A model generated the notes under the pieces. It had not been told where the DNA came from, made no database searches, and worked only from the letters and a program-made list of their open reading frames with translations. DNA of 64,000 nucleotides from assembly GCF_029690045.1 (NCBI RefSeq), contig NZ_CP121464.1, forward strand, positions 3,472,001 through 3,536,000, written 5' to 3'. Positions 54,748 to 61,165 of this stretch are shown here, one piece after another. A program made the position numbers and the translations under genes. Each line of letters opens with the position of its first letter. Position 1 is the first letter of the stretch. Origin of the DNA: Janthinobacterium rivuli. GTDB lineage: Bacteria; Pseudomonadota; Gammaproteobacteria; Burkholderiales; Burkholderiaceae_D.

Positions 54748-55295
54748 GACATTATCTGTATATCTGGCATGACCCGGCCGAGCACATGCTGGTCGCTTCC
54801 GGCATCGAATTCAAGGATTGTATTGCTGCCCTCGGCAAGGCGGATGGCATCGTGCTGCGCAGGGGCAGTGCCGGCACGCTCAAAAAGCCTGCCGCCTGGC
54901 AGACCTTGACGCGGCAGCAACTGCCAGCCCTGGCGCACGAAGATATCCATGCCTGGGGCAGCCATGCCTGGGCCGATTGGCAGGGTGCGCCGCCCGCTTC
55001 CGATGATGCGCACGTGGCCGCGATGCTCGGCCACCATGGCGCGCTCGCGCCGCTGCCCGCCTTGCGCAGCCGCTTTCTCGCCTTTGCCCACGACGACGGC
55101 TGGTATCTGAAACTGTTTTATAGGGAATGGGATGACGCTGCGGCCTTGCTCGCCGGCACCATCGCGCCAAGCCTGGGCACGCTCGACATGGAGGCGCTGC
55201 AACAGGGCGCCGACGGCTACTGGCTGCAGGACGGCATGCTCCAGGTGGAGCTGAAAACCCATGCTGTCGACAGCGTGCTGAACCGCCGCCTGTAA
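54744..55295 (+). CDS. Hypothetical protein, start uncertain
   Basis: The 183-residue frame begins with a TTG overlapping the stop of the truncated fragment, with no good ribosome site; an internal ATG near 54786 is an alternative. The body is Trp/His-rich, with WGSHAWADWQG and FAHDDGWYLKLFYREWDD. The family is not recognised. The deletion proposed for the upstream fragment may also have removed this gene's native start, so it may be poorly expressed. Confidence 0.5.
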   Translation: MRHYLYIWHDPAEHMLVASGIEFKDCIAALGKADGIVLRRGSAGTLKKPAAWQTLTRQQLPALAHEDIHAWGSHAWADWQGAPPASDDAHVAAMLGHHGALAPLPALRSRFLAFAHDDGWYLKLFYREWDDAAALLAGTIAPSLGTLDMEALQQGADGYWLQDGMLQVELKTHAVDSVLNRRL

Positions 55296-55298
55296 GGA

Positions 55299-55745
55299 AT
55301 GGATAACGCGCCAGCCATGTGCCTGATTCGACCTTACGCCAGCGGGGACACGCAGTCCTGCACCGCCATCCTGACCCTGGCCGGGCGCGACGCCTTCGGC
55401 CCGGTCGCCGGCAGCGCCGTTTTCACGGCGGCGACGCAGGGCGAAGCCATTCTCGTTGCCGAGTCCGATGGCAGCGTCACCGGCTTTGCCGCCGTGTACA
55501 CGGGCGACGCGCCGGAGTACTTCCTGCACCATTTGTACGTGCACCCGGCGCACAGCGGCCAGGGCATCGGCGCGCACCTGCTGGCGGCCGTCGTCGCCCG
55601 TTTCGGCCCTCACCTGAGCCTCAAGACGCAGCTGGCCAATACGGGTGGGCGGCGTTTTTATGCGCGCGCGGGCTGGGTCGAAGACGCGGCGGACAGCGGC
55701 GTGGATGCCATGGGCGCGTGGGTACGGGTGCGCTACCGACGGTAA
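55299..55745 (+). CDS. GNAT-family N-acetyltransferase
   Basis: The product is 148 residues with LIRPYASGDTQSC, the acetyl-CoA loop HPAHSGQGIGAHLL and the closing TGGRRFYARAGW. It follows the previous gene by three bases. ATG 55317 is an alternative start. Substrate unknown. It is convergent with the KfrA-like gene and marks the left edge of the recombinase region. Confidence 0.8.
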   Translation: MDNAPAMCLIRPYASGDTQSCTAILTLAGRDAFGPVAGSAVFTAATQGEAILVAESDGSVTGFAAVYTGDAPEYFLHHLYVHPAHSGQGIGAHLLAAVVARFGPHLSLKTQLANTGGRRFYARAGWVEDAADSGVDAMGAWVRVRYRR

Positions 55746-55753
55746 AGAGTGCG

Positions 55754-56839
55754 TCAGGGCTGCCTTGAGGGCGTCCTCGAGCTTATCGTAGCGGGCGTCG
55801 ATGCCGCGCTGTCGTGCAGCGCCAGGCGCGCCGCCATGCCGGCATTGTCGCGCAACAAGCCGTCGCGCTCCTGCGCCCATGCTTCCATTTTCTGCTGCGA
55901 TAGTTGCCCATTTTCCGCCAGCATGTCGAGCTGGCGGTCTTGCGCGGCCAGCGCCACCTTGGCGTCGTTCAGCGCCAGCAGGGCCGTATCGAGCTTGGCC
56001 AGCAGGGCGTCGGCGGACGCGGCCGCCTGCAGGTATTGAAATTCGAACTGGTCGCGCTCGGGACGCACGGTGGCCAGCGCTGCGCGGTCGGCGGCCGCTT
56101 CGTCAGCAAGGCGCGCGTGCTCCGCCTGCAGCTGCGCCAGCCGCATGTCTTGTTGCACCAGGGTGGCTTGCTGGCCCTGCAAACGCTGCTGCAGCTGGGC
56201 GTTTTCCTGCTCCAGCCTGCTTTCCCGCTGCTGTGCCTGGGCCCGTTCCTCGCTGCGCTGGGTGGCAGCCGCTTCCTGATAATGGTCGAACTGCGAACGC
56301 ACCTGCGCCAGTTGGCGGTTCAGGGCGGCGATGTCCTCGCCCCGGTCGGCCAGGCGCTGCGTCAGGCCCGCGTTGTCGCTGTGCAATGTGGCCAGGGTGA
56401 CGGCGCGAAAATGGTGCTCTTCCTTCAGTTGCGCCAGTGCGTGCTGCGTGGCGCGCAATTCCTGGGTGAGGGCGGCGCGCGCCTCCGTCAGTTTCAATCG
56501 TTCCATTTCCGTCTTTTTCAGCTTGTCCAGTGCCGCGTCGAGTTCAGCGCGATTCTGCTGCATGCCCGTTTCCAGCTGCTGCGCCACGTCGCGCTGCTGT
56601 TTTTCATAGACACCGCGCATCGCTTCCATCAGCTCCGCCGGCAAGCCTGCTTCCGTTTTGACGGCGCCCGCGCCCTGGAACTCTTCCTTCCAGCGCTTGA
56701 GCAGGGGAGCGATGGTGCTCTTGCTACCCGTGCTGCCCAGCGCTTCGCGCACGCTGTCGACCGTGGGATTGCGCCCATCGGCAGCGACGATTTGGGCTGC
56801 TTTCATAACATCAGAGTACAGAATGCCGGTGCGGGCCAT
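55754..56839 (-). CDS. KfrA-like DNA-binding coiled-coil protein
   Basis: The product is 361 residues. Residues 1-60 form the KfrA_N helix-turn-helix (GILYSDVMKAAQIVAADGRNPTVDSVREALGSTGSKSTIAPLLKRW); residues 70-340 are one long coiled coil. Plasmid KfrA is an autorepressor that binds AT-rich iterated sites and aids stable inheritance. Chromosomal relatives are often found beside tyrosine recombinases, as here, divergently. It probably binds the palindromes between the two genes and may act as architectural factor for the recombinase. Confidence 0.85.
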   Translation of the reverse strand: MARTGILYSDVMKAAQIVAADGRNPTVDSVREALGSTGSKSTIAPLLKRWKEEFQGAGAVKTEAGLPAELMEAMRGVYEKQQRDVAQQLETGMQQNRAELDAALDKLKKTEMERLKLTEARAALTQELRATQHALAQLKEEHHFRAVTLATLHSDNAGLTQRLADRGEDIAALNRQLAQVRSQFDHYQEAAATQRSEERAQAQQRESRLEQENAQLQQRLQGQQATLVQQDMRLAQLQAEHARLADEAAADRAALATVRPERDQFEFQYLQAAASADALLAKLDTALLALNDAKVALAAQDRQLDMLAENGQLSQQKMEAWAQERDGLLRDNAGMAARLALHDSAASTPATISSRTPSRQP

Positions 56840-56869
56840 AAAACCACCTATGAGCGAAATTTAGTAACG

Positions 56870-56888
56870 TATTACATGATACGTAATA
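56870..56888. promoter_or_regulatory. Palindrome 1 in the KfrA-recombinase gap
   Basis: TATTAC-N7-GTAATA, a perfect 6-base inverted repeat, 31 bases before the KfrA-like start codon. AT-rich symmetry of this kind fits known KfrA operators. It shares its right arm with palindrome 2. Confidence 0.55.
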
Positions 56889-56907
56889 TCGCATAATATT
56901 ACGATAT
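56886..56907. promoter_or_regulatory. Palindrome 2 in the KfrA-recombinase gap
   Basis: ATATCG-N10-CGATAT overlaps palindrome 1 by three bases. Interlocked dyads suggest successive binding of the KfrA-like protein. Confidence 0.5.
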
Positions 56908-56939
56908 AAATTTTTGCATTCTTTGAAAAATATAAGTCA

Positions 56940-56957
56940 CGATAAGATTGCTTATCG
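56940..56957. promoter_or_regulatory. Hairpin/palindrome 3 near the recombinase promoter
   Basis: CGATAAG-ATTG-CTTATCG is a perfect 7-base inverted repeat, 70 bases before the recombinase start codon. It may be an operator or a recombinase/accessory protein site. Confidence 0.5.
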
Positions 56958-57027
56958 CGTGTTATGGGGGTGTTTGGCATGCTATTCTGTGTGTCTCCCA
57001 GTACAAAACCGCGATTTCGCCGCCGCC

Positions 57028-58047
57028 ATGCCTGATTTGCCCCTCTCGAAACGCCGTGCCGCCGTGGCCAAAAACACCGCCATCGCCACCGCGCCATTAC
57101 ACGGCGCCCTGATCGATGCGGAGCTGACCGCGCGTCACCAGGCATTTCTCGCCGCCGCCACGTCCGATAACACGCGCCGCACCTACCGTTCCGCCATCCG
57201 CCACTTCCAGGCCTGGGGCGGGGCGCTGCCCGCCGACGAGTCCACCGTCATCCGTTACCTGATGGCGTATGCGGACAGCCTGAACGCCCGCACCCTGGCC
57301 CTGCGCCTGACGGCCCTGTCGCAATGGCATGTGTACCAGGGCTTTGCCGACCCCGCGTCCACGCCCACCGTGCGCAAAACCCTGGCCGGCATCGCCCGCC
57401 TGCACGGCAAGCCAAAGAAAAAGGCCAAGGCCTTGCCATTGGAAGATCTGGAAACGATCGTGTCCAGACTGGCCGCGCTGGGCAAGGTCAAGGCCTTGCG
57501 CGACAGCGCCTTGCTGCAGCTGGGCTTTTTTGGCGGTTTCCGGCGCAGCGAACTGGTGGGGTTGATGCTGGAAGACGTGAGCTGGGAGCCGCAGGGCATG
57601 GTCATCACCTTGCCCCGCTCGAAAACGGATCAACTGGGGGAGGGCATCGTCAAGGCGATTCCGTTCGGTGACGGCGTCTGCTGTCCTGCCACGGCCTTGC
57701 GCGCCTGGCTGGCCGCCGCGCACATCCGCACGGGCCCGCTATTGCGCACGGTGAACCAGTGGGGGCACGTGGGCGCGAAGGGATTGCACGCGAGCAGCAT
57801 CAACACGATACTGGAGGGCTGCGCCAGGCTGGCGGAGCTCGATTACGTGCCGGAACTATCGAGCCACAGCCTGCGCCGCGGCATGGCCACCAGCGCCCAC
57901 CGGGCCGGCGCCGATTTCCAGGCCATCAAGCGCCAGGGCGGCTGGCGCCACGACGGCACCGTGCATGGCTATATAGAAGAGGCAGGACGCTTCGAGGAAA
58001 ATGCGGCCGGGAGTTTGTTGAAGGCGAAGAAGAAGGCGGCGGGCTGA
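57028..58047 (+). CDS. Tyrosine recombinase (site-specific integrase)
   Basis: The 339-residue product from ATG 57028 has a SAM-like core-binding domain (about 25-115) and a catalytic domain with Arg172 (GGFRRSEL), His280 and Arg283 (SSHSLRRG), Trp306-Arg307-His308 (GGWRHDG) and nucleophile Tyr315 (VHGYI). All catalytic residues are intact. The last 11 codons (from Ser329) form repeat A, copies of which lie downstream. The Lys-rich C-terminus (LLKAKKKAAG) is encoded by the repeat. It diverges from the KfrA-like gene. A ribosome site is not clear. Confidence 0.88.
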   Translation: MPDLPLSKRRAAVAKNTAIATAPLHGALIDAELTARHQAFLAAATSDNTRRTYRSAIRHFQAWGGALPADESTVIRYLMAYADSLNARTLALRLTALSQWHVYQGFADPASTPTVRKTLAGIARLHGKPKKKAKALPLEDLETIVSRLAALGKVKALRDSALLQLGFFGGFRRSELVGLMLEDVSWEPQGMVITLPRSKTDQLGEGIVKAIPFGDGVCCPATALRAWLAAAHIRTGPLLRTVNQWGHVGAKGLHASSINTILEGCARLAELDYVPELSSHSLRRGMATSAHRAGADFQAIKRQGGWRHDGTVHGYIEEAGRFEENAAGSLLKAKKKAAG

Positions 58048-58048
58048 G
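58012..58048 (+). repeat. Repeat A: recombinase 3' end, putative attachment site
   Basis: 37 bases covering the last 11 recombinase codons, stop and one base. It matches copy B (58744-58780) at 36 of 37 positions and copy C at 32 of 37. The shared core begins AGTTT(G/A)TTGAAGGCGAAG. In copies B and C no protein needs this sequence, so its conservation suggests use as a recombination site. Confidence 0.75.
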
Positions 58049-58102
58049 GCGCCCGACGACACCGTGCAGCGGAGCGCCAGTTGACCGATTGTTATCCCAC
58101 AT

Positions 58103-58435
58103 TCAACTGATGACATACCCGAGCAAATACAGTACAAACGTAAAGACTGCCAGCAGCAAGAGTCTGCTCAGTTTTTTAGATGTGGTCACGCCGGGCTTTG
58201 CGCTAAGCCATCCCGTCACCATAAAAATGAACGATGGGCCAAGAAGATAGGCGACAAGCGCGGCAGTGACCCACCAGGATACCGAACACGGCCCTATTTC
58301 GTAGCAAGCGCTGGAGTCGTGGCGCAACAGCTTGACATGAAACCAGAACGGCAGGTGACTGCCAGCGACCGTTGCAGCCCAGCTTGTTAGCAGTCCAGCA
58401 ATAAGAAACCCTACTGATAAGCCGATACGTTTCAC
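58103..58435 (-). CDS. Small membrane protein, candidate immunity protein (cassette 1)
   Basis: The GTG at 58435 has GGGAGG upstream, giving 110 residues. Three hydrophobic segments (about 6-24, 52-73, 88-108) and a periplasmic loop with two Cys (SSACYEIGPCSVSWW) are visible. It overlaps the stop of the Tae4-like fragment by GTGA, the tight coupling seen in effector-immunity pairs. The family is not recognised; an immunity role is inferred from size, topology, coupling and the recombinase context. It is oriented opposite to the recombinase. Confidence 0.6.
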   Translation of the reverse strand: MKRIGLSVGFLIAGLLTSWAATVAGSHLPFWFHVKLLRHDSSACYEIGPCSVSWWVTAALVAYLLGPSFIFMVTGWLSAKPGVTTSKKLSRLLLLAVFTFVLYLLGYVIS

Positions 58436-58728
58436 TTGACCTCCCAAAACAGGATGAGGCTTGCGTTGCTCAAGTCCGAGTAACCAATCGAGGTGCCGGG
58501 AATATGAGCACTTGATACGCCAATTCTTCTGCCTACCACCGCGATGAAACCTTCAGCGCCAGAGACCATCATTCGCTTGCCATTCCAAAAATCAATATAG
58601 CCTCCGCTTGCGCTGTCGGGTGCTTCCCCATCGCGAGGCCAGTCAGCATGAAACATGATGATAGCGGTGCGCGCCTTGACCTTGGATTCCCATTCCTTGC
58701 CGGTGACGTCCTCGGGCTTATTTGGCAA
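58432..58728 (-). pseudogene. C-terminal fragment of a Tae4-like amidase effector (cassette 1)
   Basis: This 98-codon frame opens with a TTG lacking a ribosome site; an in-frame TAA lies just upstream, next to repeat B. The sequence (EWESKVKARTAIIMFHADWP ... GGYIDFWNGKRM ... SLILFWEVK) resembles the C-terminal half of type VI amidase effector Tae4, where the motif is normally GHIDLWNG. The His that should be catalytic is Tyr here, and the N-terminal half with the catalytic Cys is missing. It looks like an inactive remnant cut at repeat B. The family link is a by-eye judgement. Confidence 0.45.
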
Positions 58729-58743
58729 GCCGCAAAAGGCTGT

Positions 58744-58780
58744 AGTTTATTGAAGGCGAAGAAGAAGGCGGCGGGCTGAG
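58744..58780 (+). repeat. Repeat B: second copy of the recombinase 3' end
   Basis: 36 of 37 bases identical to repeat A in the same orientation, 732 bases downstream. Identity begins abruptly at AGTTT and ends at CTGAG. Upstream of it the similarity to the recombinase gene stops at once, as expected for a crossover junction rather than a gene duplication. Confidence 0.8.
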
Positions 58781-58819
58781 CGTGTCCGCCAGCGCGTCCG
58801 GTTGAATGGGTGACTGGGT

Positions 58820-59359
58820 TTATTCCGGCAATTCCGGGATGCGCAAAAGATCGAAATATTGCTCGCGCAGCTTGGCGAGCCGCGCCATCTGCGGCGGAAC
58901 AGGACGAATCTGCAAAGCCTCCCGCAGGTATTCCAGGCGAGACTCTGCATAATCCCGGTGTTCCTCATCGGATTTTATAAAGTAGTCGATTGCCTGCTCC
59001 TCTTGATATACCAGCTGCTCGAGCGAGTACCAACCGACGTAGTAGCCCAAATTAAAGAATTCCTCAAAGGACTCGGCGATCACTACGTTGTTTTCGTCTG
59101 CGGATGGCAGAGTCATTATGATCGGCAACGTTCCGTTAGTGGATACAAAATCTTTGAGATAACTGTAATGGACACCGTCCCCGCCTGTGCTTGCAAAGGG
59201 AACGACGTTGGTAGGGGTGCACCAGTATTGCTCTTCTATTTGAGGCATTTCCAGGATAAGGCCACAAGGCTCGAAGACCATATCGGCGGAAGTTTCAAAC
59301 TTAATTGCGGCAGCATCAGCGACTTGATGCAGTTTTTCAAGCTGAACGGGTAGTTTCAT
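58820..59359 (-). CDS. SMI1/KNR4-like candidate immunity protein (cassette 2)
   Basis: This 179-residue cytoplasmic protein contains NVVPFASTGGDGVHYSYL and later NVVIAESFEEFFNLGY, a pairing seen in SUKH-type immunity proteins, which guard against polymorphic toxins. The final 60 residues are helical and charged. There is no signal peptide. No partner toxin is adjacent, so if it is an immunity gene it is an orphan. It is bounded by repeats B and C and points against the recombinase, like the cassette 1 genes. Base composition is lower in GC than the genome. Confidence 0.5.
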   Translation of the reverse strand: MKLPVQLEKLHQVADAAAIKFETSADMVFEPCGLILEMPQIEEQYWCTPTNVVPFASTGGDGVHYSYLKDFVSTNGTLPIIMTLPSADENNVVIAESFEEFFNLGYYVGWYSLEQLVYQEEQAIDYFIKSDEEHRDYAESRLEYLREALQIRPVPPQMARLAKLREQYFDLLRIPELPE

Positions 59360-59453
59360 ATTTTTAGGCCCAACCTGTTAGACATTGCAAAACGACGAGT
59401 TAGCATGGGCGCCTGCGATGTAGCATCTCATGCTGTCGACTCAAGGATCCAGC

Positions 59454-59479
59454 ATGGTTGAGTGTATGGCATTATTACC
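59454..59479. repeat. Element D, copy 1
   Basis: 26 bases (ATGG, then AGTGTATGG, then ATTATTACC) that match 19 of 26 positions with 60064-60089. It lies upstream, on the minus strand, of the cassette 2 gene. It may be a shared promoter or the distal end of a cassette. Confidence 0.4.
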
Positions 59480-59660
59480 TATTTAGCAAGTTCGAGATAT
59501 GCATGCAGCTTTGTGAGGCATTTTGAGGCAGCAGACGCTGCGCCAACCCCGTCTTGCGGTGCGCGGGAAGCACACCGCCCAGCCAGCGCTACAAAAAGCC
59601 ATCCCCGTCCGCATTCCCAGCTTACAGCCTAGGGGCTGGCCGCAGCGCACATCCTTTCAG

Positions 59661-59724
59661 GGCCGCTTCGAGAAGGATGCGGCCGGCAGTTTATTGAAGG
59701 CGAAGAAGAAACTGGCGGACTGAG
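59661..59724 (+). repeat. Repeat C: extended third copy of the recombinase 3' end
   Basis: 64 bases resembling 57985-58048. The frame would encode GRFEKDAAGSLLKAKKKLAD and stop, against GRFEENAAGSLLKAKKKAAG in the intact recombinase. Its 3' 37 bases (59688-59724) match B at 33 positions. The changes keep it in frame, so it probably descends from another recombinase gene of the same family whose body was lost. The 300 bases from 59360 to 59660 contain no convincing gene apart from element D. Confidence 0.75.
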
Positions 59725-59754
59725 GCCGCCCCAAAAAAGCATTGCGCTTGAAAA

Positions 59755-60045
59755 TCAGGGATGTTGCTGCTTGTAGAGAAACCAGGTCAAGACTGCCATG
59801 ATAAACAGCGAGAATAGCGCGCTGATACACACTATCCGCGTTGCGTGATGCTTTCCAATCACTATCCCCAGGAGCGTGCCCCAGGCTATGGGCAAGGTCG
59901 CGTAGATGACGATCGACACGACTTTCAGCAAGTTGGAGCATGATTCGCGGCAAATATTGGTCTTGGCAACGACCTCAAACGCATGAGGCAGCATATCGAA
60001 GGCGATGCCAACCAGTAAGCCGAGGACAGCAATCTTTTTAACCAT
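59755..60045 (-). CDS. Small membrane protein, candidate immunity protein (cassette 3)
   Basis: Starting at ATG 60045 (GAGG seven bases upstream) gives 96 residues. Three hydrophobic segments (IAVLGLLVGIAFDML, VSIVIYATLPIAWGTLLGIV, IVCISALFSLFIMAVLTWF) and a short outer loop with two Cys (NICRESCSN) are visible. The layout is like the cassette 1 membrane protein (helix, loop with paired Cys, two helices) but the sequence is different. It starts 30 bases after repeat C and is oriented against the recombinase. Function unknown. Confidence 0.6.
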   Translation of the reverse strand: MVKKIAVLGLLVGIAFDMLPHAFEVVAKTNICRESCSNLLKVVSIVIYATLPIAWGTLLGIVIGKHHATRIVCISALFSLFIMAVLTWFLYKQQHP

Positions 60046-60063
60046 CGTTTGACCTCGGGCAGA

Positions 60064-60089
60064 ATGGCTCAGTGTATGGTGTTGTTGCT
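60064..60089. repeat. Element D, copy 2
   Basis: Second copy (ATGGCTC, AGTGTATGG, TGTTGTTGCT), 19 bases upstream of the cassette 3 start codon. The central AGTGTATGG is identical in both copies. Confidence 0.4.
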
Positions 60090-60142
60090 CCCGTGGCAAG
60101 CCTGCAGCACGCGCCAGACTTCTGCTATGGTGCCAATGTGGC

Positions 60143-60595
60143 TCATGCGGCCGCCTGCTCCCGCGGGCGGATGATCATGCAGGTGGCCGTCGCGTGCGCG
60201 TACACTTTACCGGCTTCGTCGCGGATCGTGCCTTCGGAAATGACCAGGTTGCGTCCCGCATTGATGACCTTGCCTTCTGCAAACACCGTCACATTGAAGG
60301 GCAGGGGACGGCACATCTTGATGTTCAGGTCCGTCGTGCCGTAGCTTTCGCCGGCCGGCAAGACCGTGTGCGTGGCGCAGCCCGTGACCGTGTCGAGCAC
60401 GGTGGCGGCGAATCCGCCATGCACGCCACCCATGGGATTGGTGTGCGTTTCATTCGCCGTGGCCGTGAAGACGACGCGGCCATGCTCGACCGTGTGCGCA
60501 TCCATGGGCATGGTCTTGGAAATGCCGGGCCGTGGAAACAGGCCTTGCGCGAAAGCTTGCATCAGTTGCAAGCCGGTCATGTCGTTGGGATGCAT
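60143..60595 (-). CDS. PaaI-family hotdog thioesterase
   Basis: The product is 150 residues with the hotdog-fold HG-GFAATVLDTVTGCA motif (GGVHGGFAATVLD) and TTDLNIKMCRPLP, typical of PaaI/COG2050 acyl-CoA thioesterases. AGGAG lies six bases before the start. It is co-directional with the MarR gene 33 bases upstream and probably co-transcribed, so MarR may regulate it. Marks the right edge of the recombinase region. Confidence 0.85.
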   Translation of the reverse strand: MHPNDMTGLQLMQAFAQGLFPRPGISKTMPMDAHTVEHGRVVFTATANETHTNPMGGVHGGFAATVLDTVTGCATHTVLPAGESYGTTDLNIKMCRPLPFNVTVFAEGKVINAGRNLVISEGTIRDEAGKVYAHATATCMIIRPREQAAA

Positions 60596-60628
60596 GGGTA
60601 ACTCCTGTGGTGGTGGTGTGGGGGTGGG

Positions 60629-61120
60629 TCAGACGTCCTGCGCAAAACGCAGGCGCGAGGCGTGCAGCAGGAAGCGGGCGACCACGGCCAGCTCTTCCTC
60701 GCTGAAACCCGCTTTCAGTTGCTCATTCAGGCTGTCGAGCAGGGGCAGGGCGGCGGCCAGCACCTCGCCGCCCCGGGGCGACATGTGCAGGGTGCCGGCG
60801 CGCGCATCGAGCGGCGACTGGCCGCGCACGATCAGGCCGTTTTCTTCCATGCGCGCCACCAGGCCCGTGACGGCCGAGTTCTTCAGTTGCAGCGCCCGCC
60901 CCAGATCCTTCAGTTGACAGCCTTCCTCGCCCTTCAGTGCGAACAGGGCGACGACTTGCGTGCCGGAAAATCCCAGTTCGCTGGTGAAGACGGCGTCTGC
61001 CGAACGAAACAGGTTCTGCCGCGCCAGGTTAAGCAGATTGAACAGGCGCGGCGAACGCTCGCCCAACGGGCAGGCTGCGGCATCGGGGACGTCTGAAGTA
61101 GGAGAATTATTAGTACGCAT
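60629..61120 (-). CDS. MarR-family transcriptional regulator
   Basis: Starting at ATG 61120 gives 163 residues. The winged helix includes LGFSGTQVVALFALKGEEGCQLKDLGRALQLKNSAVTGLVARMEENGLI, and the wing carries SPLDARAGTLHMSP (D-x-R). The start codon sits inside a 33-base dyad, so autorepression is likely. Probable targets are itself and the PaaI thioesterase gene downstream. Ligand unknown. Confidence 0.88.
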   Translation of the reverse strand: MRTNNSPTSDVPDAAACPLGERSPRLFNLLNLARQNLFRSADAVFTSELGFSGTQVVALFALKGEEGCQLKDLGRALQLKNSAVTGLVARMEENGLIVRGQSPLDARAGTLHMSPRGGEVLAAALPLLDSLNEQLKAGFSEEELAVVARFLLHASRLRFAQDV

Positions 61121-61146
61121 GCGAAGTATACTACTACGTATGCGTA
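61114..61146. promoter_or_regulatory. MarR operator dyad overlapping the marR start codon
   Basis: Arms TACGCATGCGAAGTA (61114-61128) and TACTACGTATGCGTA (61132-61146) are inverted repeats matching at 13 of 15 positions around a 3-base centre. The site covers the regulator's start codon and the 5' leader. Confidence 0.7.
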
Positions 61147-61165
61147 ATAAATCAAGCGCCAATTG

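Noticed and set aside
58012..59724. CRISPR-like array from repeats A, B and C
   Set aside because: Spacing is 700-950 bases with genes between, repeats are direct 3' gene ends, and no cas genes are present.
57028..60100. Prophage or integrative element with a tRNA attachment site
   Set aside because: No tRNA gene, phage structural or replication genes or conjugation genes are present; the repeated sequence is the recombinase's own 3' end.
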